Shown: positions 7,670 through 17,392 of the stretch, in pieces
Numbering within the stretch: position 1 is the first letter of the stretch
Layout of the letters: the number at the start of each line of letters is the position of its first letter
Source: Nitrosomonas oligotropha
GTDB taxonomy: Bacteria; Pseudomonadota; Gammaproteobacteria; Burkholderiales; Nitrosomonadaceae
Assembly: GCF_900106555.1 (NCBI RefSeq)
Contig: NZ_FNOE01000008.1
Coordinates: 49,433-113,432, forward strand
Direction of reading: 5' to 3'
Length of the DNA stretch: 64,000 nt
The notes under the pieces: generated by a model
Seen by the model: the letters and a program-made list of their open reading frames with translations, nothing else
Database searches by the model: none
What the model was told of the DNA's origin: nothing
Translations under genes and position numbers: made by a program

Positions 7670-10459
7670 ATGGCGCTAGCCTGGAACGAAATCAAAGACC
7701 GCGCGCTGGCGTTTTCCCGCGACTGGGCCAAAGCGGAATCGGAAGACGCCGACGCCAAACCGTTCTGGATCGAATTTTTCCAAGTCTTCGGCATCAACCA
7801 GCGGCGCATCGGCAGTTTCGAGCAAAAGGTCAAAAAACTCGGCGACCGCGACGGATACATCGATTGGCTGTGGAAAGGCAACCTGCTGATCGAACACAAA
7901 TCACGCGGTAAAGATCTGGATCGCGCCTACCAGCAGGCCATCGACTATTTCCCCGGACTGAAGGAACACGAACTGCCGCGTTTCGTGCTGGTCAGCGACT
8001 TCGCGCGCTTCCGCCTGTACGACATGATCGAAGGCACGCACAGCGAATTCCTGCTGAAAGGGCTGTATAAAAACGTCAAGCTGTTCTGGTTCATCGCCGG
8101 GTACCAGCCGCAAAAAATCTCGCCGCAAAGCCCGGTCAACGCCAAGGCGGTGCAGCGCATGGCGCGGCTGCACGACCGCCTGAAACAAATCGGCTACACC
8201 GGCCACGCGCTCGAGGTCTATCTGGTGCGCCTGCTGTTTTGCCTATTCGCCGAGGACACCGGTATTTTCGAGCGCACTCAGTTCACCGAATTCATCGAGC
8301 AGCAAACGCGCGAGGACGGCAGCGATCTCGCGCCGCAACTGGCGCAACTGTTCGACGTGCTCAACACGCCGGAAACCGCGCGGCTGAGAAACCTCGACGA
8401 CACGCTGAGCCGATTTCCGTACATCAATGGCAAATTGTTCGAGGAACGCCTGCCGTTCGCCAGCTTCGACCGCGACATGCGCGCCGCGCTGCTGTATTGC
8501 TGCGCCATCGACTGGAGCGGCATTTCCCCGGCGATTTTCGGTTCACTGTTCCAGAACATCATGGACGAAACACCGAACGCGCGGCGCAACCTCGGCGCGC
8601 ACTACACCACCGAGGAAAACATCCTGAAACTGATCGGCCCGCTGTTCCTCGACGAACTGCGCGCTGAGTTCGATAAAATCCGCCACACCGTCAAAAGCCG
8701 CACGCAAAACCTGCAAGCGTTCCACGCCAAGCTCGCCGGACTGAAATTTCTCGACCCGGCATGCGGCTGCGGCAATTTTCTGGTGATCGCGTACCGCGAA
8801 CTGCGCAAGCTGGAACTGGAAGTGCTGCGCGAACTACACCACAGCGGCCAGCAGGCGCTCGACATCGCCACCATCATTCAGGTCGACGTCGACCAGTTCC
8901 ACGGCATCGAAATCGAGGAATTTCCGGTGCAAATCGCGCAAGTCGCGCTATGGTTGACCGACCACCAGATGAACGCGTTGGTGTCGGAAGAATTCGGCCA
9001 GTATTTCATCCGCCTGCCGTTGAAAAAATCCGCGCACATCCTACACGGCAACGCGCTGCGACTCGATTGGAACAGCGTCATCGCGGCGAAGGAGTGCGAT
9101 ATTGTGATGGGCAATCCGCCGTTCATTGGCGCGAAATTCTTGAATGACGCACAGCGCACCGATGTCGCGACGATTTTTCACGACACCAAAAACGCCGGTT
9201 TGCTCGATTACGTCACCTGCTGGTACCGCAAGGCTACCGGCTACATCGCCGCCCACCCGGCGATCCGGGTGGCGTTCGTCTCAACCAACTCGATCACGCA
9301 GGGCGAACAGGTTAGCGTATTGTGGCCGGATTTACTGCGCCACGGTGTGCATCTGCATTTCGCCCACCGCACCTTTCAATGGAGCAGCGAAGCCAGCGGC
9401 AAAGCCGCAGTGCATTGCGTCATCATCGGTTTTGGTTTGCAAGAAGCGGCGCAGAAAACCATTTTTGAATATGAAAACATTCAGGGCGAAGCGCATGCTG
9501 TAGCGTCCAAAAACATCAATCCGTATCTGGTGGATTCACCAAATCTATTTTTAGAAAATCGAAACAAACCAATTTGCTCCGTTCCCGTAATCGGCATAGG
9601 AAGTCAACCAATTGATGATGGTAACTTCCTATTCACTACTGAAGAAAAAGAAGAATTTCTTAAGCGCTCACCTAAAGCAGCAAAATATTTCCATCGCTGG
9701 CTCGGCGCGGTCGAATTTATCAATGGATATGAGCGCTGGTGTTTATGGCTCGGTGATTGTCCTCCAAACGAACTGCGTCAGCTTCCAGAAGTATTATCTT
9801 TGGTCGAGGCTGTTAAAAATTTTCGCTTAAAAAGTAAGCGCGCCCAAACTTTAAAAGCAGCTGACACACCGACTCATTTTGGCACTGAACTCATACCAAC
9901 AACGCCTTATCTGCTTATTCCAAAAGTATCATCGGAAAGGCGTAACTTTATTCCGTTAGGGTTCATTCAACCCGAAACTTTCTGTAGCGATCTGGTTTTT
10001 ATGCTACCCAACGCCACGCTCTATCATTTCGGCATCCTCACTTCCACGATGCACAACGCCTGGATGCGCACGGTATGCGGGCGCTTGAAAAGCGATTACC
10101 GCTATTCCGCCGGGATCGTCTACAACAACTTCCCCTGGCCGGAACCCACCGATACCCAACGCAAAACCATCGAAACCGCCGCGCAAGCCGTGCTCGACGC
10201 CCGCGCGCAATTCCCAAATGCCACGCTGGCCGATCTGTATGATCCGCTGGCGATGCCGCCGGAACTGGTGCGCGCGCATCAGACACTCGACCGCGCCGTC
10301 GACGCCGCCTACGGCAAAAAATCGTTCGCCTCCGAAGCCGAGCGCGTGGCGTTTTTGTTCGAACGCTACCAAACGATCACCAGCCTGCTGCCCGCCGCCG
10401 CAGCCCGTAGACCTCGCAAGAAAACAGCAAAACAACCCGATCACGACCCGCTTCCTTGA
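7670..10459 (+). CDS. Type IIL (MmeI-like) restriction endonuclease-methyltransferase fusion
   Basis: Single-chain restriction-modification enzyme of 929 residues, close to the 919 of MmeI. The N-terminal nuclease domain has D65-x9-E75-x-K77 (IDWLWKGNLLIEHK), the spacing I recall for the MmeI nuclease motif. A helical connector follows. The adenine-methyltransferase domain has motif I LDPACGCGNFL near residue 362 and motif IV GNPPF near residue 481. The C-terminal third, with LKSDYRYSAGIVYNNFPWPEP, is the target-recognition part. No separate restriction, methylase or specificity gene is adjacent, as expected for this type. Part of the region at 9500-10000 is AT-richer than the rest, in the area before target recognition. 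The specificity is not predictable here. Confidence 0.88.
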   Translation: MALAWNEIKDRALAFSRDWAKAESEDADAKPFWIEFFQVFGINQRRIGSFEQKVKKLGDRDGYIDWLWKGNLLIEHKSRGKDLDRAYQQAIDYFPGLKEHELPRFVLVSDFARFRLYDMIEGTHSEFLLKGLYKNVKLFWFIAGYQPQKISPQSPVNAKAVQRMARLHDRLKQIGYTGHALEVYLVRLLFCLFAEDTGIFERTQFTEFIEQQTREDGSDLAPQLAQLFDVLNTPETARLRNLDDTLSRFPYINGKLFEERLPFASFDRDMRAALLYCCAIDWSGISPAIFGSLFQNIMDETPNARRNLGAHYTTEENILKLIGPLFLDELRAEFDKIRHTVKSRTQNLQAFHAKLAGLKFLDPACGCGNFLVIAYRELRKLELEVLRELHHSGQQALDIATIIQVDVDQFHGIEIEEFPVQIAQVALWLTDHQMNALVSEEFGQYFIRLPLKKSAHILHGNALRLDWNSVIAAKECDIVMGNPPFIGAKFLNDAQRTDVATIFHDTKNAGLLDYVTCWYRKATGYIAAHPAIRVAFVSTNSITQGEQVSVLWPDLLRHGVHLHFAHRTFQWSSEASGKAAVHCVIIGFGLQEAAQKTIFEYENIQGEAHAVASKNINPYLVDSPNLFLENRNKPICSVPVIGIGSQPIDDGNFLFTTEEKEEFLKRSPKAAKYFHRWLGAVEFINGYERWCLWLGDCPPNELRQLPEVLSLVEAVKNFRLKSKRAQTLKAADTPTHFGTELIPTTPYLLIPKVSSERRNFIPLGFIQPETFCSDLVFMLPNATLYHFGILTSTMHNAWMRTVCGRLKSDYRYSAGIVYNNFPWPEPTDTQRKTIETAAQAVLDARAQFPNATLADLYDPLAMPPELVRAHQTLDRAVDAAYGKKSFASEAERVAFLFERYQTITSLLPAAAARRPRKKTAKQPDHDPLP

Positions 10460-10606
10460 CGGTGAAACCTATGCCGGGCGTCACGGTGCGCTGCTACGAG
10501 ATTTTTTGCATGCCGCCGGAACGGGCCATTTCCGGCAAAAACAATGCAAACCGCTGAGCGTGAATACACGACCGGCATTGATGTCCGCAAGGAAGAATGG
10601 AGGGAT

Positions 10607-10637
10607 AAAAATACGGTGAACCCGTAATTCACCGTAT
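10607..10637 (-). terminator. Probable terminator of smbP
   Basis: ATACGGTGAA (10611-10620) pairs with TTCACCGTAT (10628-10637) over a 7-base loop. Read leftwards it is followed by TTTTAT. It lies 15 bp after the smbP stop codon. The stem has average GC, so efficiency is uncertain. Confidence 0.65.
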
Positions 10638-10652
10638 GTTAGGGTGCTAAAG

Positions 10653-11027
10653 CTAGTAGGACGATTGCTTTGGTGCGGGGGCCGGTGTGGATGCGGCTTG
10701 CTTAAAATGGTTTACAGCATCTGTGGCCGCTTTCTTGGCTGCTTCAGCATTGCCACCTTTGCCTTCTTTGATCGCATCATCCAGGCATTTGATGCCTTCA
10801 TCGATATGTTTGGGGTCGCTTTTGGAGTTTTTATTATTTTTCGCATCAATGGCATGCGCTTTCGCATGCTCGGCATGTTCGGCTACTGCCTTGCCATCAG
10901 CCGCGGCCGCCGCAGCTTCAGCGTGCTTTATGGCGTGCACCAGATGGCTCTCTCCGGCTATTGCACTCAGTGAAAAAAGAATCATGATCATGATGCTGGT
11001 AAAAAACATCAGTGTTTTTACGCTCAT
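10653..11027 (-). CDS. smbP: Small metal-binding protein SmbP-like, secreted
   Basis: Precursor of 124 residues starting at the ATG at 11027 with an AAGGAGTTATAAA leader; the longer frame from 11090 lacks support. The signal peptide is MSVKTLMFFTSIMIMILF with a likely cut after SAIA. The mature protein is small, Ala-rich and regularly spaced with His: HLVHAIKHAEAAAAAADGK, AEHAEHAKAHAIDAK, then a helical Lys/Ala tail ending in a Pro-rich stretch. This matches SmbP of Nitrosomonas europaea, a periplasmic four-helix protein that binds several divalent metals such as copper. The His pairs spaced along helices are the presumed ligands. A symmetrical 19-bp palindrome lies about 90 bp upstream. Confidence 0.87.
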   Translation of the reverse strand: MSVKTLMFFTSIMIMILFSLSAIAGESHLVHAIKHAEAAAAAADGKAVAEHAEHAKAHAIDAKNNKNSKSDPKHIDEGIKCLDDAIKEGKGGNAEAAKKAATDAVNHFKQAASTPAPAPKQSSY

Positions 11028-11115
11028 TTTATAACTCCTTCCAAATTCATTGATCGACGGGAAATCTTTTGATGACCCTCCACTTCTCATACTAGAGTTA
11101 TTGGCGCAATTAATG

Positions 11116-11134
11116 AATAAGCATTGTGCTTATT
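11116..11134. promoter_or_regulatory. 19-bp palindrome upstream of smbP
   Basis: AATAAGCATTGTGCTTATT is a perfect 8-3-8 palindrome. It shares the half-site AATAAG/CTTATT and total length with the palindrome at 62578-62596 upstream of mbtH. It could be a Fur-like operator. Because T residues follow to the right, a weak rightward terminator is an alternative, but no rightward gene precedes it. Confidence 0.5.
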
Positions 11135-11303
11135 TTTCTTGTAGTTATTCGCCTACAGATGTAAGGATATATGCGTGTGGCGATACCAGAAAAAACATTG
11201 AGGACTCGGATTATTTAACCACCACGCAGGCGGTGTGGGATGCCCGTCAGTGCCGCACCTGGTAAAAGCCCGGTAAGCGGTCAGCAGGATAAACTAGCCA
11301 AAG

Positions 11304-12530
11304 CTACTTGGCGATGGTGATACTCGGCACGCCGACGCGCGGGATGTCGGTGACGGTCATTTGGAACAGCAGGAACAATAACTGAAAGGCGTCGCGGTTC
11401 CAACGCGCGTAAGGTCCCGTGGTATTCACCGCGTAGTAGCGGCCATCCCAGCGGATGGAAAGATCGACATCCCGGGGGCGCCAATCGGAAACAGTGAATT
11501 CCATGGTCAGATCGGGATTTTCGTTATTGAGGATCGCTGGCGTTCTGGGATCTTTCTCGACGTGATAGCCAAGTTCTTCGCCGAGCGATTTGCCGAGAAA
11601 ACCGAGTATCGAGTGGAAGCTTCTGAGCCGGAACACGCCGCTCATCGCCCAATCCCCGCCATAATGCCCGGCGCGGATATCAAACGCGATGTCGCTGCTA
11701 TCCCCGTCCACCACTTGCTGGCGCAAGGTTTCGCGTTCTTCGTCGGACAAGATGTTAGGGTCGTAGTTAGTGATCAGAATCGGTCCGGCGATGTGTTTCC
11801 GCAGCGTGTAGGTATTGTCTTGCGGATTGTAGCGCACGCTGAATTCCTTTTGCAGCGACTGAAAACCATCTGCCGTGATGGCACTAGCCGGGATAACCCA
11901 GGTATTGATCAGCGCCAAAGGTTCGGCGTACAGCTGGTTATGGTCTTGAATCGCCGACAAGTGCAGCACCACGCGGCGGAACATTTCATAACCGGCTTCA
12001 TCCCCCGGACTGTTGCGATAAACACCATTGTACCGGTTCGTTTGCAGCATGCGCACTTCCTGCGCCATCATGCGCAGCAGCAAGTCAACGTCGAAGCGCT
12101 GACGCAACAACAATGTCAGCTTGTTTTGCGGAAACGGTGTCAGCAGCCGCTTGGTGAATTCTTCCCCTTCGATCGGCACGATGCTGATGGTCGGGCTTTC
12201 CGCCATGCCGCCGCCGAAAATCGGCGATATCACGGCACCGGCCAGCCCGCCCGGCGATGGCGTGGCACCCGCACTCGCTTGGAAATTGAAAGTCGCGGCG
12301 ATGTTGGATACGCCGGTGAAATGAATCGGCTGGCGGTGATGCGCACGCACGATATTGATCAGCAACTGCTGCGACACCGCATCGGTAACGGCGTCATCGT
12401 ACGCAAGCACGGCGCGGTTCAGCGCCATCGGCGAGAAGCAGCCTGTGAGGGTAATCAGGATAAACAGGCACAGCAACAATCGCGGCAAACGGTTTTGCTG
12501 AGCTGGATGCGCGTTTTCAGAGTTCACCAA
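11304..12530 (-). CDS. Outer-membrane-type lipoprotein of unknown function
   Basis: Protein of 408 residues with a lipoprotein signal: a basic N-terminus, hydrophobic LLLCLFILIT, then lipobox LTGC at about residue 31. The residue after Cys is Phe, not Asp, so outer-membrane sorting is expected. The rest has no domain I recognise. It contains a Gly/Pro-rich loop near residues 85-105 and a C-terminal half rich in alternating hydrophobic strands. The frame opens with TTG (12530) followed directly by GTG (12527); either could be the start. It begins 12 bp after the CPBP protease gene, so the two are probably co-transcribed. Confidence 0.75.
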   Translation of the reverse strand: MVNSENAHPAQQNRLPRLLLCLFILITLTGCFSPMALNRAVLAYDDAVTDAVSQQLLINIVRAHHRQPIHFTGVSNIAATFNFQASAGATPSPGGLAGAVISPIFGGGMAESPTISIVPIEGEEFTKRLLTPFPQNKLTLLLRQRFDVDLLLRMMAQEVRMLQTNRYNGVYRNSPGDEAGYEMFRRVVLHLSAIQDHNQLYAEPLALINTWVIPASAITADGFQSLQKEFSVRYNPQDNTYTLRKHIAGPILITNYDPNILSDEERETLRQQVVDGDSSDIAFDIRAGHYGGDWAMSGVFRLRSFHSILGFLGKSLGEELGYHVEKDPRTPAILNNENPDLTMEFTVSDWRPRDVDLSIRWDGRYYAVNTTGPYARWNRDAFQLLFLLFQMTVTDIPRVGVPSITIAK

Positions 12531-12542
12531 TCATCTCACTAT

Positions 12543-13352
12543 CTAAAATAGGCCTTTTCGATACAACGCGCACAGATCCATCGTCAGCGCGACACTACAG
12601 TGAATCATAACACCCAGCCAGATACTTTTGCTCTTTAAGCTCAGGAATCCTAAAACAACGCCCGCGATGATCGCCGCGATCGTTTCCGGCATCGGTTTGC
12701 CGAAATGGATCATGCAATACGGGATCACCATGACGAAAATGGCGTAAAACCCGAAACGGTGCTTGGTGCCGTGCAGAATAAAGCCGCGGAAGAAGAATTC
12801 CAATGCGAGAAATTGCAGGAAATACACGATTTCCCAGAGGAAGAAATTAGGAAACAGACTTTCATCGCTGGCCACCGTATAAAACGGGTAGCGCGCAAGA
12901 AAGCTCTCGCTCCCGGAAAAATAAAATACCAGCGGCACCATGATCGCCAGCATGCCGAGATACAGGGGATATCCTTGGCCGGCGTTCTTCAGCTGCAATC
13001 CGTATTCCGTCAGATTTTCCTTGAATACCAGCAGAATAATGCATGCCGGGAAAACGAAGTAAAAGAAAATAACTACCGACGCCCAGTAAATCAGCTGGTG
13101 TAATTGTGCGTTGGCATGATGCTGCAGGAGATTATCCGCTGCTTGCGCCAATCCGGTCAGATTCAAATCCCGCAAAACACTGATCAGGTAGTACGCATCG
13201 CCCAGATAGCGCGTACACGTGAGAGAGAAGGCGACGATCAGGCATACCAGCACCACTTTCACATCGAGCTTACGGATGTTTACCTGCAATGACCGTAACG
13301 AACTGGCTTCCGACTTCAGAAATACAAAAGAAAAAAGTTTTTTATTGATCAT
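12543..13352 (-). CDS. CPBP-family intramembrane metalloprotease
   Basis: Polytopic membrane protein of about 269 residues with at least six hydrophobic segments. The family motifs are in order: LEFFFRGFILHG (Glu and Arg), then YCMIHFGKPMPE (His), then WLGVMIHCSVALTMD (His). The first motif has a single Glu instead of the usual EE pair. The start is set at MINKKLF (13352); an upstream in-frame ATG exists at 13370. The family includes CAAX-prenyl-type proteases and bacteriocin self-immunity proteins. The lipoprotein gene follows by 12 bp. Confidence 0.82.
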   Translation of the reverse strand: MINKKLFSFVFLKSEASSLRSLQVNIRKLDVKVVLVCLIVAFSLTCTRYLGDAYYLISVLRDLNLTGLAQAADNLLQHHANAQLHQLIYWASVVIFFYFVFPACIILLVFKENLTEYGLQLKNAGQGYPLYLGMLAIMVPLVFYFSGSESFLARYPFYTVASDESLFPNFFLWEIVYFLQFLALEFFFRGFILHGTKHRFGFYAIFVMVIPYCMIHFGKPMPETIAAIIAGVVLGFLSLKSKSIWLGVMIHCSVALTMDLCALYRKGLF

Positions 13353-13567
13353 CTTTAATCTATAAACCAAGGAAATGAACCGGAAATAACGCTCAGCGCT
13401 TGCTTACTCGAAAAACCGGAAATACTGTTAAAAGCCTTCCCTGGCTTAGTTTTCCAATAAGATCCGGGTAAATGGTTGGTTAACTTTTTGTGAGTGTTGC
13501 TGATTAAAAGCTTCGCACCGATCCATCGCGAAGCAGGGTTTTGGAACATGCCGTAAAAAAACCGGAA

Positions 13568-14956
13568 CTAGTAATATTCCTGCCTAGCGAGGCTTTCAAA
13601 ACACGTGTATTGCCCCAGGAAAGCCAAATCGACTTTGCCGATCGGGCCGTTACGCTGTTTGCCGATGATGATCTCGGCGATGCCTTTGTCGGGTGAATCG
13701 GGGTTATACACTTCGTCGCGGTAAATGAACAAAATCACGTCGGCGTCTTGCTCGATTGCGCCAGATTCACGCAAATCCGACATCACCGGGCGTTTGTTGG
13801 GGCGTTGTTCCAAGCTGCGGTTCAGCTGCGATAGCGCGATCACCGGCACTTTCAGTTCCTTCGCCAGACCCTTCAATGCGCGCGATATTTCCGAAATCTC
13901 CGTGGCGCGGTTTTCTCCTTGGCCGGTGGACGACATCAGTTGCAAATAGTCGACCACGATCAAACCCAGTTCGCCGTACTGGCGGTAAAGCCTTCTGGCG
14001 CGCGCTCTGAGTTCCAAGGCATTCAGCGCGGCGGTTTCATCGATGTAAAGCGGCGCTTCGTTCAGTTTTCCCAGTGCATGCGTAAGTTTCGGCCAATCGT
14101 CGTCATCCAGCCGTCCGGTGCGCACTTTGTGCTGATCGAGCCTGCCAACCGAACCCAGCATCCGCATGGCCAGCTGCGCGCCGCCCATTTCCATACTGAA
14201 TACCGCCACCGGCTTGTTTAATTCCAGCGCGACATTTTCAGCGATATTGAGTGAAAACGCGGTTTTACCCATCGACGGACGTCCCGCGACGATGATCAGG
14301 TCGCCCGGCTGGAACCCGGAAGTCTTTTGGTCGAGATCGTGAAAACCGGAGGCGATGCCGGTGACGTTGCTGGGATTATCCTGGCTGTAGAGCAGTTCGA
14401 TTCTTTCCACTACTTGCTTCAACAGCGGCTGAATGCCGACGAACCCTTCCTTGCCGCGCGCACCTTCCTCGGCGATTTCAAACACTTTGGCTTCCGCTTC
14501 GTCGAGCAAATCCGCCGCGGAACGTCCCGCCGGGTTGTATGCGGAATCGGTGATCTGCACCCCGACTTGCGCCAGGTAGCGCATGATGGAACGTTCCCGG
14601 ACGATTTCGGCGTAGCGCTTGATATTCGCCGCCGATGGCGTGTTTTGCACGATGGTGCCAATGTACGCCAGACCGCCGACAGTTTGCAGCTCCGCCGATG
14701 TCTCCAGGGATTCCGCCACGGTAATGACGTCCGCCGGTTTGTTATGCTCGATCAGCTTACAAATGTGGTGATAAATCAGGCGGTGATCATGGCGGTAAAA
14801 ATCGCCGTCGGTAATGATGTCGGCGACTTTTTCCCAGGCGTTATTGTCCAGCATGAGTCCGCCCAGCACCGATTGCTCGCTTTCTATCGAATGCGGCGGT
14901 GTTTTATAGGGATCGAGAAATTGCTCTTGATGAAGACTGATCGGTGATTGTGCCAT
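13568..14956 (-). CDS. dnaB: Replicative DNA helicase DnaB
   Basis: Hexameric replicative helicase of about 462 residues. The N-terminal primase-interacting domain begins PHSIESEQSVLGGLMLD. The RecA-like core has Walker A GRPSMGKTAF, Walker B LIVVDYLQLM and an Arg-finger region following SQLNRSLEQRPNKRPVMSDL. I place the start at MAQSPISLHQE (14956); the ATG at 14974 would add six residues, and neither has a clear Shine-Dalgarno site. The position after rplI is a classic bacterial arrangement. A terminator separates it from rplI, so it probably also has its own promoter. Confidence 0.95.
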   Translation of the reverse strand: MAQSPISLHQEQFLDPYKTPPHSIESEQSVLGGLMLDNNAWEKVADIITDGDFYRHDHRLIYHHICKLIEHNKPADVITVAESLETSAELQTVGGLAYIGTIVQNTPSAANIKRYAEIVRERSIMRYLAQVGVQITDSAYNPAGRSAADLLDEAEAKVFEIAEEGARGKEGFVGIQPLLKQVVERIELLYSQDNPSNVTGIASGFHDLDQKTSGFQPGDLIIVAGRPSMGKTAFSLNIAENVALELNKPVAVFSMEMGGAQLAMRMLGSVGRLDQHKVRTGRLDDDDWPKLTHALGKLNEAPLYIDETAALNALELRARARRLYRQYGELGLIVVDYLQLMSSTGQGENRATEISEISRALKGLAKELKVPVIALSQLNRSLEQRPNKRPVMSDLRESGAIEQDADVILFIYRDEVYNPDSPDKGIAEIIIGKQRNGPIGKVDLAFLGQYTCFESLARQEYY

Positions 14957-15009
14957 AGGATCCGGAAACACCATTGAAGGAGAATTGATTTTATCACTTG
15001 CTGACCGGC

Positions 15010-15041
15010 AAATGAAAAAGGACTACCGAAATAGTCCTTTT
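15010..15041 (-). terminator. Terminator after rplI
   Basis: AAAAGGACTA (15016-15025) pairs with TAGTCCTTTT (15032-15041) across a 6-base loop. A/T tracts on both sides make it potentially bidirectional. It lies between the end of rplI and the start of dnaB. Confidence 0.8.
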
Positions 15042-15069
15042 AAAAATGTAACGACCTGAAAACAGGGTA

Positions 15070-15525
15070 TTACATCGCTGCTTCACCCAATACCGATACG
15101 GTGATATTGGCCGTCACATCGCTGTTTAGCGCAATGGTCATCGGATAATCGCCAACCTGTTTCAATTGGCCATTCGGCATGCGGATCATGGCGCGTTCCA
15201 CGGTAAAACCGAGTGCGGCAAGCGCTTCGGCGATATTGGCATTGGTTACCGAGCCGAACAATTTTCCATCGCTACCGGCTTTTTGCGTAATTTGCACCAG
15301 CAATCCTTCGAGTTTCACCGCCACTGCTTGCGCTGCCGCCAGAACGGCTGCTTGTTTTTTCTCCAATTCCGCACGTTTCGATTGGAACTCTGCAATGGAT
15401 TGCTCGGTTGCACGTCTTGCCTTGCCTTGCGGAATCAGATAATTCCGTGCAAAACCGCTCTTGACGTTCACAACATCACCCAATTGCCCTAAATTCGTAA
15501 TTTTTTCCATCAAAATAATTTGCAT
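15070..15525 (-). CDS. rplI: 50S ribosomal protein L9
   Basis: Protein of 151 residues. The N-terminal rRNA-binding domain is [19 protein letters not shown] with [16 protein letters not shown], followed by the long connecting helix rich in Glu/Lys/Ala. The C-terminal domain has [20 protein letters not shown]. Length and motifs are those of the family. It lies 12 bp after rpsR in the rpsF-priB-rpsR-rplI operon. Confidence 0.97.
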   Translation of the reverse strand: MQIILMEKITNLGQLGDVVNVKSGFARNYLIPQGKARRATEQSIAEFQSKRAELEKKQAAVLAAAQAVAVKLEGLLVQITQKAGSDGKLFGSVTNANIAEALAALGFTVERAMIRMPNGQLKQVGDYPMTIALNSDVTANITVSVLGEAAM

Positions 15526-15537
15526 CGTAATTACTCC

Positions 15538-15822
15538 TTAGTGACGATCGGTGTAAGGCAATAATGCCAGAAAACGCGCATGCTCAATCGCGGTGCTCAG
15601 CTGACGCTGGTAGAAGGAAGTCGTGCCGGTAATACGCGCCGGGATGATCTTGCCATTTTCACTGACAAAATCCTTCAGGATTTCAATGTCTTTATAGTCC
15701 ACATGCTTGATGCCTTCCGCGGTGAAACGGCAGAATTTTTTGCGTTTGAATAGCGGGCGGTTGGCTTTCTTTTCTCTTTCTTTATCTTTGCTGTCTTTGC
15801 GTCTGCTGGTAAAACGTGCCAT
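15538..15822 (-). CDS. rpsR: 30S ribosomal protein S18
   Basis: Protein of 94 residues with the S18 core [20 protein letters not shown], then [20 protein letters not shown] and [14 protein letters not shown] charged N-terminal extension ([17 protein letters not shown]) makes it longer than the E. coli protein of about 75 residues. Part of the S6-PriB-S18-L9 operon. Confidence 0.97.
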   Translation of the reverse strand: MARFTSRRKDSKDKEREKKANRPLFKRKKFCRFTAEGIKHVDYKDIEILKDFVSENGKIIPARITGTTSFYQRQLSTAIEHARFLALLPYTDRH

Positions 15823-15841
15823 GTTAATTCCTGTTATCTGA

Positions 15842-16144
15842 TTAAATAAGTTCGATATGTTCCGCGTGCAAAACCAATTGTTGGCTCATGTGACTCTTTC
15901 TGTTGAGAAATCCGCTCAGTTTGACCATGCTGTCAAGCTTAAACCCGGCGATCGTCAGAGCTAATTGGCCCAATGCAACGGCCAGAATATCCAATATTAT
16001 TTGCCGAACTACACCTGCTTCCTTTTGCTTCGACACATGATTGATCGTAAATTCAATCACGGCCACACCAGCCGGTGTGTAGCGTAAAACGCCCAGTTTG
16101 ACAATTTTTCCGCAAATAATGGTGCGATTACATTCCAATTGCAA
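15842..16144 (-). CDS. priB: Primosomal replication protein N (PriB)
   Basis: Single-stranded-DNA-binding OB-fold protein of 100 residues acting in PriA-dependent replication restart. It begins with [22 protein letters not shown] and ends with the SSB-like HAEHIEL. It sits between rpsF and rpsR, the standard position in beta- and gammaproteobacteria, starting 5 bp after the rpsF stop. Confidence 0.93.
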   Translation of the reverse strand: MQLECNRTIICGKIVKLGVLRYTPAGVAVIEFTINHVSKQKEAGVVRQIILDILAVALGQLALTIAGFKLDSMVKLSGFLNRKSHMSQQLVLHAEHIELI

Positions 16145-16149
16145 TGTGT

Positions 16150-16563
16150 TTACGCAGGGGTGCTGGATTCATCCGGCACGTCGTCGGTCTCGAGTTCCTC
16201 AGCCACCGCTTCGGTAGTGCTCAAACCTGCGGCGCGCGATCTTTCCTCTTGACGCATCATCGCCGATGGTTCTGTAATTGGACCGTCGACCTTGATGGTT
16301 AAATGCCGCAGCACGGCGTCGCTGAATTTGAATGCATGATCCAAGTCATCCAGCGCTTCTTGATTGCATTCGATATTCATCAATACATAGTGCGCTTTGT
16401 GAACTTTCTGAATCAGATAGGCAAGCTGACGGCGCCCCCAATCTTCCACGCGATGAACCTTGCCATCTTTCGCGGTTACAATGCCGCGGTAGCGTTCGAT
16501 CATTGCAGGGACTTGTTCACTTTGATCAGGATGAACAATAAAAACGATTTCGTAATGTCGCAT
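16150..16563 (-). CDS. rpsF: 30S ribosomal protein S6
   Basis: Protein of 137 residues starting [17 protein letters not shown] with an AAAAGGAAATT leader, so the longer frame from 16611 is rejected. The core contains [20 protein letters not shown] and the C-terminal LRHLTIKVD strand, then an acidic variable tail. First gene of the rpsF-priB-rpsR-rplI operon. Confidence 0.97.
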   Translation of the reverse strand: MRHYEIVFIVHPDQSEQVPAMIERYRGIVTAKDGKVHRVEDWGRRQLAYLIQKVHKAHYVLMNIECNQEALDDLDHAFKFSDAVLRHLTIKVDGPITEPSAMMRQEERSRAAGLSTTEAVAEELETDDVPDESSTPA

Positions 16564-16744
16564 AATTTCCTTTTGGGTAAAGCCTCCCACGACTTTCATG
16601 TGGTGAGACAAGGTTGAAAAGGCGGTAATTTTACTGAATTATTAAGGCAATATCAATTACTGTTCAAATAATTGCGATTCTGTTATTCGCCTCACGGCTG
16701 AACTGGTAAAATTCACGTGCTGCGCGCAGGAATTCATCCTTTGC

Positions 16745-16750
16745 TATAAT
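16745..16750 (+). promoter_or_regulatory. Possible -10 box for trpGDC
   Basis: A perfect TATAAT lies 51 bp upstream of the trpG start. No good -35 hexamer is present at the usual spacing; GCGCGC occupies that position. I saw no Trp-rich leader peptide or attenuator in the short space to trpG. Confidence 0.4.
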
Positions 16751-16801
16751 CTCTTCCGTCACAATTAAACGATAGTAAGTACAAACAAAGAGTTAAAACC
16801 G

Positions 16802-17368
16802 ATGCTGCTGATGATAGACAACTACGATTCCTTTACCTACAACTTGGTGCAGTATCTCTCCGAGCTGGGTGAAAAGGTTGCGGTATACCGGAACGACGAA
16901 ATCACACTGGATAAAATCGCGCAATTGAATCCCGAGCGGATCGTCATTTCTCCAGGGCCATGCACGCCCAATGAAGCGGGTGTATCGCTGGCGGTGATCA
17001 ATCAGTTCAGTCAAAACATTCCGGTATTGGGCGTCTGTCTGGGACATCAAAGCATCGGGCAGGCGTTTGGCGGACGGGTAGTTCATGCAAAACAACTGAT
17101 GCACGGCAAAACATCGCCGATTTTTCATCACGACACCGGCGTTTTCCGCGGCTTGCCCAACCCATTCACCGCCACCCGTTACCATTCCTTGGTCGTTGAA
17201 CGCGCAACGCTGCCGGATTGCCTTGAAATCACCGCTTGGACCGAAGACGGCGAAATCATGGGGATCCGTCACAAAACTCTCGCCATCGAGGGCATTCAAT
17301 TTCATCCCGAATCCATCCTGAGCGAATATGGACATCAAATGCTCGAGAATTTTCTCCACCGGCAATAA
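16802..17368 (+). CDS. trpG: Anthranilate synthase component II (glutamine amidotransferase)
   Basis: Supplies ammonia from glutamine to TrpE in tryptophan synthesis; in many bacteria the same subunit also serves p-aminobenzoate synthesis. The 188 residues include the N-terminal [16 protein letters not shown], the oxyanion strand [13 protein letters not shown], nucleophile Cys in [16 protein letters not shown] and the His/Glu pair in [10 protein letters not shown]. No trpE is in the window. It is followed after 24 bp by trpD. Confidence 0.95.
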   Translation: MLLMIDNYDSFTYNLVQYLSELGEKVAVYRNDEITLDKIAQLNPERIVISPGPCTPNEAGVSLAVINQFSQNIPVLGVCLGHQSIGQAFGGRVVHAKQLMHGKTSPIFHHDTGVFRGLPNPFTATRYHSLVVERATLPDCLEITAWTEDGEIMGIRHKTLAIEGIQFHPESILSEYGHQMLENFLHRQ

Positions 17369-17392
17369 ATCCGCTCGACTAAAGGTGATTGA

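Noticed and set aside
10441..10632. Leftward 63-codon frame after the restriction-modification gene
   Set aside because: No ribosome site, overlaps the end of the RM gene and contains one arm of the smbP terminator.
11562..12551. Long rightward open frame (329 codons) opposite the lipoprotein gene
   Set aside because: The opposite frame has a clear lipoprotein signal and protein-like composition; this one is Arg/Gln/His-rich without motifs and is a shadow frame.
14327..14947. Rightward frame of 206 codons opposite dnaB
   Set aside because: Antisense shadow of a highly conserved helicase.
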